Under the pieces are notes generated by a model. That model saw only the letters and a program-made list of their open reading frames with translations, ran no database searches and was not told where the DNA came from. The position numbers were made by a program, and so were the translations under genes. 64,000 bases of DNA. Origin: Micavibrio sp. (GTDB lineage Bacteria > Pseudomonadota > Alphaproteobacteria > Micavibrionales > Micavibrionaceae). The stretch covers positions 247,281 to 311,280 of the forward strand of contig DUBU01000039.1 of the NCBI GenBank assembly GCA_012960155.1, written 5' to 3'. Of the stretch, positions 1 through 8,216 are shown one piece after another. The first letter of the stretch is position 1. Each line of letters starts with the position of its first letter.

Positions 1-218
1 CCCGCCATAGAAAACGGATCAGGAAAATTCTTAGCAAGCGTCGGGGATAAGAATGCCTCTACCTGCTCGTCAGTAACACCACGGATATTCAAAAGACGTG
101 CAATCATGTCAGGCAAATCATATTTTTGCGCAAGACGAACAGATTCCTGCTCATCCGCACTGGCAACAACCCAACGCGCCTGCATTAGTGACTTTTGAAT
201 ATCAAGCTTATCACTCAT
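1..218 (-). CDS. recJ: RecJ single-stranded-DNA exonuclease, N-terminal fragment (cut by window edge)
   Basis: Only the first 72 codons are inside the window. The translation contains the RecJ N-terminal pattern: a Trp near residue 16, then LPDMIARLLNIRG, then a FLSPTL element followed by PDPF. RecJ is a 5'-3' single-strand exonuclease of mismatch repair and RecF-pathway recombination. The ATG lies inside the 3' end of glpX (ATGAGTGA, 8-base overlap), so the two are translationally coupled. The hom-glpX-recJ order is common in Alphaproteobacteria, which supports the call. The catalytic DHH motif lies outside the window and cannot be checked. Confidence 0.85.
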   Translation of the reverse strand, partial: MSDKLDIQKSLMQARWVVASADEQESVRLAQKYDLPDMIARLLNIRGVTDEQVEAFLSPTLAKNFPDPFSMA

Positions 219-1248
219 CGAGAGGCTTAAACCCTGTCTTGCGGCTAAAGTTATGCTCGGCCGTAATATGACGAATAGTTCCTGACTTGGAACGCATAAC
301 AATGGAGTGCGTAGTAGCACGCCCAGGCTTACGATCTACACCACGAAGCATTGTACCATCTGTAACACCGGTGGCAGCGAACATGACATTGTCAGACTTG
401 GCTAGATCATTGGTCTTATAGATTTTCTTAAAATCAGTGATACCCCAACGTTCTGCACGAGCAATCTCATCATCATTACGGAACACCAAACGCCCTAGCA
501 TATGACCGCCTGTACATTGCAATGCTGCTGCAGCCAAAACGCCTTCAGGCGCGCCCCCTGTACCAACATACATATCAATATTACTATTTGGATCAGCCGC
601 AGAAATTACCGCACTCACATCACCGTCTTGAATAAGATTAATACGCGCACCTGCACGGCGCACACCATCAATCAGCTCCTGATGACGCGGACGATCAAGA
701 ATACAAACTAGAACATCTTCAATGCTCGCACCTTTCGCCTTAGCAATCTTCTTCACTACTTCTTCTATAGGAGCATCCAAGTCCAGAATATCAGCAGGAA
801 TATCGGGCCCAACAGCAATTTTGTCCATGTAGGTATCAGGCGCATTCAGGAAACCGCCCTTATCCGTCATAGCGATTACAGCCAGCGCATTCTGCCCGCC
901 CTTTGCAGTAATCGTAGTACCTTCAAGCGGATCAAGCGCAATATCAATCGCAGGACCACCTGCCCCAACTTCTTCGCCAATGAACAGCATCGGAGCTTCA
1001 TCGCGCTCACCCTCACCAATAACGACCGTACCTGTGATTTGCAGGCTATTAAGAGCTTCGCGCATCGCATCTACCGCTACACGATCCGCAGCTTTTTCAT
1101 TACCACGCCCGACTTCTTTAGATGCAGCCAAAGCTGCCGCCTCGGTTACACGCACAGCCTCTAAGGCTAAGTTACGATCCATAGAAAAAGTTTCGTTTTG
1201 AGGAATGATATGGGTGTATTCGTTCTGCATTTTTTTATCCGCTGTCAT
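211..1248 (-). CDS. glpX: Class II fructose-1,6-bisphosphatase (GlpX)
   Basis: The 345-aa product hydrolyses fructose-1,6-bisphosphate to fructose-6-phosphate in gluconeogenesis, in the cytoplasm. Visible motifs of the lithium-sensitive phosphatase fold are GEGERDEAP at residues 78-86 and DPLEGTT at 106-112, which carry the metal-binding acidic residues. The frame is open further upstream to 1344, but the ATG at 1248 is preceded by CGGAG at good spacing and gives normal family length, so it is chosen. The gene lies between hom upstream and recJ downstream and overlaps the recJ start. Glycolysis is represented elsewhere in the window by gpmA. Confidence 0.95.
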   Translation of the reverse strand: MTADKKMQNEYTHIIPQNETFSMDRNLALEAVRVTEAAALAASKEVGRGNEKAADRVAVDAMREALNSLQITGTVVIGEGERDEAPMLFIGEEVGAGGPAIDIALDPLEGTTITAKGGQNALAVIAMTDKGGFLNAPDTYMDKIAVGPDIPADILDLDAPIEEVVKKIAKAKGASIEDVLVCILDRPRHQELIDGVRRAGARINLIQDGDVSAVISAADPNSNIDMYVGTGGAPEGVLAAAALQCTGGHMLGRLVFRNDDEIARAERWGITDFKKIYKTNDLAKSDNVMFAATGVTDGTMLRGVDRKPGRATTHSIVMRSKSGTIRHITAEHNFSRKTGFKPLDE

Positions 1249-1346
1249 GGTAAAAACTCCGTATGAATATAGAGCAATACTAGAGTGCGGAAAGCAACGC
1301 ATCAACCCAATTTGACTTTTCATACACTTTCGACGATATTGCACTT

Positions 1347-1622
1347 ATGGGAAAAATAGTGAAGCTGAACAGGGTGTATGAAAAAAATGCACCTAAACTG
1401 CAAAGATGGGCGAATGATGGCCTCGCTTTCGCAGTACTAATCTCTGAAAAAGGGCGTGATGACATTACGCCTTTGTTCAAAACGTTCAAGGCAGCCAGCG
1501 AATTTTCCACTCAACTAAGAGGCAAAGGCATCAACAATGCCGTTGCCGAGACTATCGAGACCCCACGCGGTCCTAGTTACAGATTGAGTGTGACCTCACA
1601 GGTTGCCCGTCAACACGTCTAA
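1347..1622 (+). CDS. Small hypothetical protein, 91 aa
   Basis: I do not recognise this protein. It is basic, predicted soluble, without signal peptide or membrane segment, and has mixed composition with no low-complexity run, as expected for a real small protein. It is divergent from glpX (98 bp between the start codons) and ends 6 bp before the hom stop codon on the other strand. No clear Shine-Dalgarno sequence precedes the ATG; a GTG six codons in is an alternative start. Reality of the gene rests on an open frame filling an otherwise empty gap between two well-called genes. Confidence 0.5.
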   Translation: MGKIVKLNRVYEKNAPKLQRWANDGLAFAVLISEKGRDDITPLFKTFKAASEFSTQLRGKGINNAVAETIETPRGPSYRLSVTSQVARQHV

Positions 1623-1628
1623 GCCGTA

Positions 1629-2918
1629 TCAAAAATCTTCGATACGCATCATAGAAGGCTTTTCCAAAACGCGCTCAAGATTGGCAAAGCCTTCTAAAGC
1701 TTCCTCAACTTGCTTTTGTTGAACTTCATGAGTCGTCATAACAATAGAGACAGGGTTGTTTGGATCACGGCCTTGTTGCAGCATCGCTTCAATAGATACA
1801 TCACAGTCACGTAAAGTTGCAGACACATCAGCAAGAACACCAGGCTTATCCATCACACGAAGGTGCAGATAGAACTGGCTCTCTACTTTGCCGCGCCTCC
1901 CCCAATTAGCCTCTTTAAGATCCGAGTAAGGCACACCAAATACAGGCAACTTGGTACCACGTGCTAAATCAATGATGTCGGCAACAACTGCAGACGCTGT
2001 AGGACCCTCACCCGCACCACGGCCAACCAGCAAGCCTGTATCAACAAAGTCACCCTCGATATAAACGGCATTAAAAACACCATCAACAGCGCCCATAGTG
2101 CTTTTGCGCGGCACCATACAAGGTTCAACCGATTGAACAATTGCATTACCTTCTTTGCGCGCCATACCCAGTAGTTTGATACGATACCCAAGCTGACGCG
2201 CAAATTCGATATCCACGGAGGTAACATTAGTAATACCTTTTACGGCAAGCTTCTTGAAATCAGGCTTCACACCAAACGCTAGAGCAGTCAGCAAGCATAG
2301 CTTATGTGCGGCATCTGTGCCCTCAATGTCAAAGGCAGGGTCAGCTTCGGCATACCCAAGCTTCTGCGCGTCTGCCAATACGGATTTAAAATCACGCCCG
2401 GACTTGCGCATCTCGGTCAGAATGTAATTACAGGTTCCATTTAAGATACCGTATACGGCGCCAATATCGTTCGCGGCATATCCCTCACGGATAGCCTTGA
2501 TAACAGGAATACCACCAGCAACAGCAGCCTCATACATAAGACCTGCATTGTTACCCTCTGCCACCTTAGCCAACTCATAGCCATGATGCGCTAGCAATGC
2601 CTTATTAGCTGTAACAAAATCCAAGCCTTTAGCTAACGAAGACTCGGCAAGGGTTTTAGCTACACCGCCTTCACCACCAATCATCTCAACGATACAATCA
2701 ACATCCTCATTAACGAGTGTGGACGCATCCTCAACCCAAGTCACATCAGAGAAATCAAAGCCACGATTACGAGATTTATCGCGCGCCGACACAGCAACAA
2801 CTTCAATCGGCCGCCCAGCTTTACGTGCAATCGCCTCAGCATGAGCCTTCAGAATTTTCGCAACACCAACACCAACGGTGCCTAGCCCCGCCAAAGCTAT
2901 TCTGTACGGTTGTGACAT
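1629..2918 (-). CDS. hom: Homoserine dehydrogenase
   Basis: The 429-aa enzyme reduces aspartate-semialdehyde to homoserine, the branch point to threonine and methionine. Order of parts: an N-terminal Rossmann segment with GLGTVGVG at residues 11-18, a catalytic domain carrying NGTCNYILTEM, and a C-terminal ACT domain from about residue 350 (VMDKPGVLADVS), which in this family mediates feedback by threonine. The ATG has an upstream TTAGGA. It probably heads a hom-glpX-recJ unit, although the small plus-strand gene lies between hom and glpX. The MetY-type enzyme at 8.2 kb uses a product of this branch. Confidence 0.96.
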   Translation of the reverse strand: MSQPYRIALAGLGTVGVGVAKILKAHAEAIARKAGRPIEVVAVSARDKSRNRGFDFSDVTWVEDASTLVNEDVDCIVEMIGGEGGVAKTLAESSLAKGLDFVTANKALLAHHGYELAKVAEGNNAGLMYEAAVAGGIPVIKAIREGYAANDIGAVYGILNGTCNYILTEMRKSGRDFKSVLADAQKLGYAEADPAFDIEGTDAAHKLCLLTALAFGVKPDFKKLAVKGITNVTSVDIEFARQLGYRIKLLGMARKEGNAIVQSVEPCMVPRKSTMGAVDGVFNAVYIEGDFVDTGLLVGRGAGEGPTASAVVADIIDLARGTKLPVFGVPYSDLKEANWGRRGKVESQFYLHLRVMDKPGVLADVSATLRDCDVSIEAMLQQGRDPNNPVSIVMTTHEVQQKQVEEALEGFANLERVLEKPSMMRIEDF

Positions 2919-2942
2919 TAAATTAATCCTAATTATGAGTTA

Positions 2943-3923
2943 TTAGTAACGCGCAAAATCCGGAATGGGTGCTTCCGGCGCAGCCAATTCAGACGGCGGA
3001 ACGACAACAGGTGCTGGTGCATAAACTGGTGCGGAAGCAACAGGCATCGGCGCTCTGGACGTTGTCTCTACAATTTCCACACGGCGATTAGCAGCTTCCT
3101 GGCTAAAGCCAGGCACAAAGGCCGATGGCTGTGTATCACCATAAGCCTTAGTTACAATTCTATCAGCAGGAACACCCTGTTTAATCAGGGATTCAGAAAC
3201 CTCATAAGCACGATCCATGGACATCTTTAAGTTGATAATCCGCTGCTTAACAGGATCATCAACTTCGGTTGTTGTGCTAGCGTGCCCCTCAACATTTAAT
3301 GGACCTGTCGTTGTACCGGCTACATGACGAATAACGTCATTACCTGCGTTATTGACGCGTGAAGAACCATGCCCAAAGTAAATGCGGGAACGCTCACCTC
3401 CTGAATAAGAAACTGGCGCAGGAGAAGCCGGCACTGGCTGTAACGGTGTTGGTGCAAATGAGCTATCAACCTCAACACGGTCAGGACGATACGAACTGTC
3501 AATCTCAACAGGCGCATCAAGCGGTGATTGCAAAGGACCGCCAAAAGGAGAATTCATAGGGTTTGTATGCGCAGAAGGTGGCATCAAAGAAGGAGCAGGA
3601 GCAGCCGCGACAACCTCAGCACCATAAGACGGCATATCCCCAATTGGATAAACTGTTACATTCGGATCATTGGCAATAACGCCGCCATCAAAACCGCCGC
3701 TCATAGTTTGAGCCGCAGGCTGGTCAAAGCCATATACCTGCACACTACCATTAGACATTTCGCGGGTAATCTCACCGTATGACATACCAATATCTGCACC
3801 GGAGCCATCTGAGTGAACAGTTGTCTCGCCCTTTTTTGCCGAATTAAAAGTTTCCAGTGACTCACACGCGGAAACTGAAAGGCATACAGCAGCAACCAGA
3901 AAAGCTTTGTAAGTAGTATGCAC
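2943..3923 (-). CDS. OmpA-family lipoprotein
   Basis: The 326-aa product starts at a GTG preceded by AGAGGAATAACC; a longer ATG start at 3989 has no such site and would bury the signal peptide. The N-terminus is a lipoprotein signal ending in the lipobox SVSAC, with Cys20 as the predicted lipidated residue. A Pro/Ala-rich linker follows (about 60-170), then an OmpA-like peptidoglycan-binding domain (about 175-300) with NLKMSMDRAYEV and the C-terminal NRRVEIVE signature. It probably tethers the outer membrane to peptidoglycan. It is divergent from phaC. It is not a clear Pal: the long Pro-rich linker and Pro-rich tail are unlike Pal. Confidence 0.85.
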   Translation of the reverse strand: MHTTYKAFLVAAVCLSVSACESLETFNSAKKGETTVHSDGSGADIGMSYGEITREMSNGSVQVYGFDQPAAQTMSGGFDGGVIANDPNVTVYPIGDMPSYGAEVVAAAPAPSLMPPSAHTNPMNSPFGGPLQSPLDAPVEIDSSYRPDRVEVDSSFAPTPLQPVPASPAPVSYSGGERSRIYFGHGSSRVNNAGNDVIRHVAGTTTGPLNVEGHASTTTEVDDPVKQRIINLKMSMDRAYEVSESLIKQGVPADRIVTKAYGDTQPSAFVPGFSQEAANRRVEIVETTSRAPMPVASAPVYAPAPVVVPPSELAAPEAPIPDFARY

Positions 3924-4066
3924 GGTTATTCCTCTTTGATATCTATAACAAACCATCGCTATCGTGGCTGAAATAAAACCATAATTCAAGCTCTAAACCC
4001 TATACGCGCCTTGATTTATTGATTATATTTCTTGCAGATACGGCACCTATGAAAGGACGTACCCAC

Positions 4067-5890
4067 ATGAAGACAGCAGCGAAAGCAAACCCCATGGGCA
4101 AGGAACAAGAAGAACAGATGTTTCCAGATCCGGTTGCACTCTCCAAAGTATTGATGGATGTTGCTGAGCGCGCATCCCCTATCATTCAGGATATGCTGTC
4201 TAAAACAGAATTTGATCCAAGCGACTTCGTCATCGATCCCATGAACTTCCGCGTAGCCTACGTTGAGTTCATGAACCACCTATGGGACAACCCACGCCGT
4301 GTAGCCGAACTGCAAGTCGAGTTAATGAGCGACTGGATGCACCTATGGCAAGAAAGCGCTAAGAAGTTTATGGGCGAGCAAAGCGAAACACTCTACGCTC
4401 CTCGCAAAGACGATCGCCGCTTCAAATCACCCCTGTGGGATCAATCCCCGGCTTTTGATTTCATCAAGCAGTCATATCTACTGACAAGCCACTGGATTGA
4501 AAAAGTTGTTGGCCAGACAGAAGGCCTAGATGACGAAACGCGCAGCAAACTGAACTTCATGACGAAGCAATACCTAAGCGCCGTATCCCCTACAAACTTC
4601 CTATTCACGAACCCCGAGGTCTTGCAAGAAACGCTCGACAGCAAAGGCGAAAATCTTATACGCGGGCTCGAGAACCTTCTGGAAGATATAGAGCGCGGCC
4701 ATGGGCAGCTAAAAATCAGCACCACAGATTATAACGCGTTTGAATTAGGCCGAAACATCGCCACAACCAAAGGCAAAGTCGTCTACCAAAATGACCTGAT
4801 GCAGCTGATACAGTATGAAGCCGTGACAGAAAAAGTTTTCAAGCGGCCTCTTCTGATTATTCCGCCATGGATCAACAAATTCTACATTCTGGATCTGCAA
4901 GAAGAAAACTCCTTCATTAAATGGCTTACCGAGCAAGGTCATACAGTCTTTGTTGTCTCATGGGTGAACCCGAACAAGGAGCTCGCCAAAAAACGCTTTG
5001 AAGATTACATGGAAGAAGGCATTTTTGATGCCATTACGCAAATCCAGAAAGCTACAGGTGAACCTGACGTTAATCTAATTGCATACTGTCTTGGTGGAAC
5101 GCTAACGGCTGTTACGCTTGGCTGGTTAGCCGCCAAGAAAAAATCGGATATTATTGCGTCCACAACATTCCTGACAACACTGATCGACTTTGAAAAAGCA
5201 GGCGACATGAAATTATTCATGGATGACGCCCAGATCAGTATGCTGGATAGACAGATGGCTGAGCGTGGCTTTCTTAATGGAAACCATATGCGCCAGACAT
5301 TTTCACTACTGCGCGCCAACGATATGATCTGGTCATTCGTTGTGAACAATTACCTGATGGGTAAAGAACCATTCCCGTTTGATCTGCTTTACTGGAATGA
5401 CGACGCCACCAATATGCCTGCCGCCATGCACAGCTTCTACTTACGCAAATGCTATCGTGACAATCTGCTGAAAGAAGTGGGCGGCGTCACTATGAACGGC
5501 GTTGACATCGACATGACCAAGGTCAAAACACCATGCTTCTTCCTATCAACCATGGAAGACCACATTGCACCATGGAAAGCCACTTACGCAGCCACACAGC
5601 TTTTTAGCGGCGAAACAACCTTTACACTGGCAGCCTCCGGCCACGTGGCTGGCGTTGTAAACCCGCCCCATAAAAACAAATACGGTTACTGGACAAACAG
5701 CAAAAATCCGACCGATCCGGACGAATGGTTCTCAAACGCCAAAAGTCATGACGGCTCCTGGTGGCCGCAATGGCAAAAATGGATTGGGAAATATGCGGGG
5801 GATAAAGTCGCTGCCCGTAAAATCGGCGGCGGCAAACTAAAACCAATAGAGGACGCCCCCGGTAGCTACGTAAAAATGAAGGCTGACTAA
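4067..5890 (+). CDS. phaC: Class I poly(3-hydroxyalkanoate) synthase PhaC
   Basis: The 607-aa protein polymerises 3-hydroxyacyl-CoA into storage polyester on the granule surface. The PhaC N-domain is followed by an alpha/beta-hydrolase domain with the catalytic triad Cys341 (in AYCLGG), Asp498 (in MEDHIAPW) and His526 (in SGHVAG). The lipase-like box has Ala instead of the first Gly of GxCxG. The ATG at 4067 is chosen because AAAGGA lies 9 bases upstream; an ATG at 4049 is possible. No phaA, phaB or phasin gene is adjacent. The stop codon overlaps that of the next, opposite-strand gene by 4 bases. Confidence 0.96.
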   Translation: MKTAAKANPMGKEQEEQMFPDPVALSKVLMDVAERASPIIQDMLSKTEFDPSDFVIDPMNFRVAYVEFMNHLWDNPRRVAELQVELMSDWMHLWQESAKKFMGEQSETLYAPRKDDRRFKSPLWDQSPAFDFIKQSYLLTSHWIEKVVGQTEGLDDETRSKLNFMTKQYLSAVSPTNFLFTNPEVLQETLDSKGENLIRGLENLLEDIERGHGQLKISTTDYNAFELGRNIATTKGKVVYQNDLMQLIQYEAVTEKVFKRPLLIIPPWINKFYILDLQEENSFIKWLTEQGHTVFVVSWVNPNKELAKKRFEDYMEEGIFDAITQIQKATGEPDVNLIAYCLGGTLTAVTLGWLAAKKKSDIIASTTFLTTLIDFEKAGDMKLFMDDAQISMLDRQMAERGFLNGNHMRQTFSLLRANDMIWSFVVNNYLMGKEPFPFDLLYWNDDATNMPAAMHSFYLRKCYRDNLLKEVGGVTMNGVDIDMTKVKTPCFFLSTMEDHIAPWKATYAATQLFSGETTFTLAASGHVAGVVNPPHKNKYGYWTNSKNPTDPDEWFSNAKSHDGSWWPQWQKWIGKYAGDKVAARKIGGGKLKPIEDAPGSYVKMKAD

Positions 5891-6414
5891 GACGGCCTAT
5901 AGGCCTTCAACACCTCGTGAACCTTCGCAAGCCATTTTGCATCAACCAGTGAATTATGCTCTTTATCGCTATCAACTTGAGGCAAAACGTCAGGGCGCCC
6001 CAAAGTCATCCAGGTCTCAGTAAGGTTCCGCGGGAAGTTAATAATATTTTTGGGCAATTGCATAAAATTACCCTCACTCATCAAATCAGAGAATAATACC
6101 CAGTCTTGCGGAATGTGCCAAAAATGAATGAAGGCTTTCTCGTCAGGCTCATTGCCAATGAAATCCAAAATCTCTTTGCGGATTTGTGCTCGTGTCTTGC
6201 GTCCACTCTCTGGCATATCCAAACGTGGCAGAACCGTATCTTTGACAAACTCATTCTCCCTGGCGGCCTCCAAGTTAAACTCGTTAGAAACGGCATAGTA
6301 TGTGCGGCCCGCTTCATCAACCAAACCAACACTAATCAAGTCATAAACGACATGGCCATTTTCGAAATCGATGACACGCTGATTAAATTCCAGATCCAGA
6401 TAATAATTTCTCAT
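5887..6414 (-). CDS. DEDDh-type 3'-5' exoribonuclease, Rv2179c-like
   Basis: The 175-aa product begins MRNYYLDLEF, giving the first two acidic residues Asp7 and Glu9 of an RNase-T-like DEDDh active site. The last motif is HNSLVDAKWL with His153 and Asp158. This layout and length fit the Rv2179c-like family (DUF5051), short exoribonucleases. The start is set by GGGAGG just upstream; a further ATG at 6435 is less likely. It is convergent with phaC with overlapping stops and downstream of no obvious partner. The RNA substrate in this organism is unknown. Confidence 0.8.
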   Translation of the reverse strand: MRNYYLDLEFNQRVIDFENGHVVYDLISVGLVDEAGRTYYAVSNEFNLEAARENEFVKDTVLPRLDMPESGRKTRAQIRKEILDFIGNEPDEKAFIHFWHIPQDWVLFSDLMSEGNFMQLPKNIINFPRNLTETWMTLGRPDVLPQVDSDKEHNSLVDAKWLAKVHEVLKAYRPS

Positions 6415-6463
6415 AATTGCCTCCCTGACTAACAACTATGAAAAATACACTATAAAATCAAGG

Positions 6464-6976
6464 TTAAAGATATTCCTTAGCAAGCTTCACGTAGTTTTTA
6501 GAAGACCATTCCATATGCTTGTAATCTTCGTCTGTCAGGCGGCGCATAAACTTGGCTGGACTACCTGCCCATAACTCTCCTGATGGCACTGTTTTACCAG
6601 CCGTAACAAGCGCGCCAGCAGCAACCATCGCATATTCCTGCACAACAGCCCCATCCATAACGCAAGCCTTCATACCGACAAACGCGTTATTTTCGATAGT
6701 ACACGCATGTAGTAGCGCCATATGCCCGACGGTAACGTCATCACCGACAATAGTGGCATGACCAAATGAGGACTCATGAATGACGGTGCCATCCTGAATA
6801 TTACTACGCTCACCAATAATAATGTCATTCACATCACCGCGCAGCGTACAACCAAACCATACACTACTATCCGCCCCTACTGATACACGCCCAATAACCG
6901 TAGCAGTAGGCGCAACAAAAGCAGCCTCGTCAATACGGGGAATAATGTCTTTATATGGAAGGATCAATGCGCTCAT
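6464..6976 (-). CDS. Gamma-carbonic-anhydrase-like hexapeptide-repeat protein
   Basis: The 170-aa product is a left-handed beta-helix protein of the gamma-CA/YrdA family. Hexapeptide repeats run from VAPTATVIGRV to about residue 140. The three expected zinc-ligand histidines are visible (one in VIHESSFGH, two in VGHMALLH). Real carbonic anhydrase activity is not assured for this subfamily. The start codon has no Shine-Dalgarno sequence and lies 14-21 bases after the U-tract of the S9 terminator, so it is either translated from a leaderless transcript or reached by read-through. A longer reading frame to 7066 would overlap the 3' end of rpsI and is rejected. Confidence 0.88.
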   Translation of the reverse strand: MSALILPYKDIIPRIDEAAFVAPTATVIGRVSVGADSSVWFGCTLRGDVNDIIIGERSNIQDGTVIHESSFGHATIVGDDVTVGHMALLHACTIENNAFVGMKACVMDGAVVQEYAMVAAGALVTAGKTVPSGELWAGSPAKFMRRLTDEDYKHMEWSSKNYVKLAKEYL

Positions 6977-6989
6977 AAAAAGATCATAT

Positions 6990-7017
6990 AAAAAAAACGC
7001 CCTGATATACAGGGCGC
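6990..7017 (-). terminator. Intrinsic terminator of rplM-rpsI
   Basis: On the minus strand, a perfect 7-bp stem CGCCCTG / CAGGGCG with loop TATAT is followed directly by eight T. It lies 34 bp past the rpsI stop codon and immediately before the next gene on the same strand. Confidence 0.9.
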
Positions 7018-7050
7018 TTTTGAAACTTGATAACAACAATCGGTATACGA

Positions 7051-7593
7051 TTAACGCTTTGCCCACTGCTTGGAACGACGAGCTTTGTGCTTACCGATTT
7101 TCTTACGCTCAACTGTACGTGAGTCACGTGTCAGCATACCGGCTTTCTTCAGTGCTGGACGAAGTTCTGGTTCGAAATTCTCCAACGCACGTGAAATACC
7201 GTGACGAACCGCACCGGCCTGACCTGACAGACCACCACCTTTAACTGTACACATTACGTCGAACTGGCCAACGCGATCTGCAATCAGGAAAGGCTGGTTA
7301 AGAACCAGACGCTGTGTCTGACGAGCAAAGTAAATTGTCTGGTCACGGCCATTAACAACAACTTTACCTGAACCAGGCTTGATCCAAACACGAGCAACAG
7401 CGTCTTTACGACGACCAGTTGCATAAGCACGACCTAATTCGTCGACTTTCTTAACACGTGTTTCAGGCTGGTTCTCAGTTTTATCTTCTGATTTCTCTGC
7501 TTTGGCTTCAGTTTTACCTTCTGCCTTAACTGCAGCACCCAGATCTTTCAGATCTGTGATTGCTTCGTCTTTTGTTTCTTTTTTATCAGCCAT
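7051..7593 (-). CDS. rpsI: 30S ribosomal protein S9 with long charged N-terminal extension
   Basis: The 180-aa protein has a typical S9 core from [14 protein letters not shown] (about residue 58) to the basic tail ending SKQWAKR that reaches the decoding site. The first ~50 residues are rich in Lys, Glu and Ala, with no hydrophobic core, and are longer than the ~25-residue extension usual in Alphaproteobacteria. It follows rplM by 5 bp in the standard L13-S9 operon and is followed by an intrinsic terminator. Confidence 0.97.
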   Translation of the reverse strand: MADKKETKDEAITDLKDLGAAVKAEGKTEAKAEKSEDKTENQPETRVKKVDELGRAYATGRRKDAVARVWIKPGSGKVVVNGRDQTIYFARQTQRLVLNQPFLIADRVGQFDVMCTVKGGGLSGQAGAVRHGISRALENFEPELRPALKKAGMLTRDSRTVERKKIGKHKARRSKQWAKR

Positions 7594-7598
7594 CTGTC

Positions 7599-8057
7599 TT
7601 ACCTTTTATTCTTAGGGTTCATCGCAGCAACATCCAGAACCTCTGGTTTCTGTGCTTCGTGACCATGTTCAGTACCGGCGTATACGCGCATGTTTTTGAA
7701 AATGCGACGACCCAAAGGACCTTTAGGCAGCATACGCTCAACAGCTTTCTCAACAACGCGCTCTGGGTGCTTACCTTCAAGGATTTCACCTTTAGTGCGT
7801 TGCTTGATACCACCCGGGTAACCTGTGTGCCAGTAGAAGATATCCTGGTCTTTTTTCTTACCTGTAATACGCACTTTTTCTGCGTTGATTACGATAACAT
7901 TATCGCCACAGTCGACATGAGGTGTAAATGAAGGCTTGTGCTTACCACGCAGACGCAGAGCAATAACACTTGCCAGACGACCAAGGGTAACACCCTCTGC
8001 ATCTACAATAACCCATTTCTTTTCGACTTCTTTTGGCTTTGCAGCATAAGTTTTCAT
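7599..8057 (-). CDS. rplM: 50S ribosomal protein L13
   Basis: The 152-aa protein starts [15 protein letters not shown] and carries the L13 signature WHTGYPGG and the segment [18 protein letters not shown]. It is an early-assembly protein of the large subunit. It is first in the rplM-rpsI operon. Its 5' leader contains a stem-loop (8078-8094) that could hold a feedback or stability function. Confidence 0.97.
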   Translation of the reverse strand: MKTYAAKPKEVEKKWVIVDAEGVTLGRLASVIALRLRGKHKPSFTPHVDCGDNVIVINAEKVRITGKKKDQDIFYWHTGYPGGIKQRTKGEILEGKHPERVVEKAVERMLPKGPLGRRIFKNMRVYAGTEHGHEAQKPEVLDVAAMNPKNKR

Positions 8058-8077
8058 TGCAATCCACTCTCTCTCAC

Positions 8078-8094
8078 GGCCTAATACGTAGGCC
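8078..8094 (-). promoter_or_regulatory. Stem-loop in the rplM leader
   Basis: Perfect inverted repeat GGCCTA - 5-base loop - TAGGCC located 21-37 bases upstream of the rplM start codon. It is short of a T-tract, so it is not a terminator; an r-protein leader structure is possible but unproven. Confidence 0.4.
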
Positions 8095-8110
8095 TCGGTT
8101 TAGTCGTTTA

Positions 8111-8128
8111 ATACGTTCTTTTACGTAT
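8111..8128. repeat. Inverted repeat ATACGT-N6-ACGTAT between rplM and metY
   Basis: Perfect 6-bp palindromic half sites with a 6-bp spacer, in the divergent intergenic region. A further ATACGTA occurs at 8085-8091. The spacing would suit a dimeric repressor or activator of either flanking gene. No regulator is identifiable. Confidence 0.4.
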
Positions 8129-8216
8129 GGCGTGTTTTATGAAGAAATCCGCGGCGTCTGTCAACAAAAAAAACGGACAGGCAATCCAAAAAAAGATATA
8201 TAAAACAGGGTCATAC

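Noticed and set aside
8129-8216. SAM riboswitch upstream of the MetY-type gene
   Set aside because: SAM-II elements are common before metY/metX in Alphaproteobacteria, but neither its pseudoknot arms nor the conserved core are visible here.
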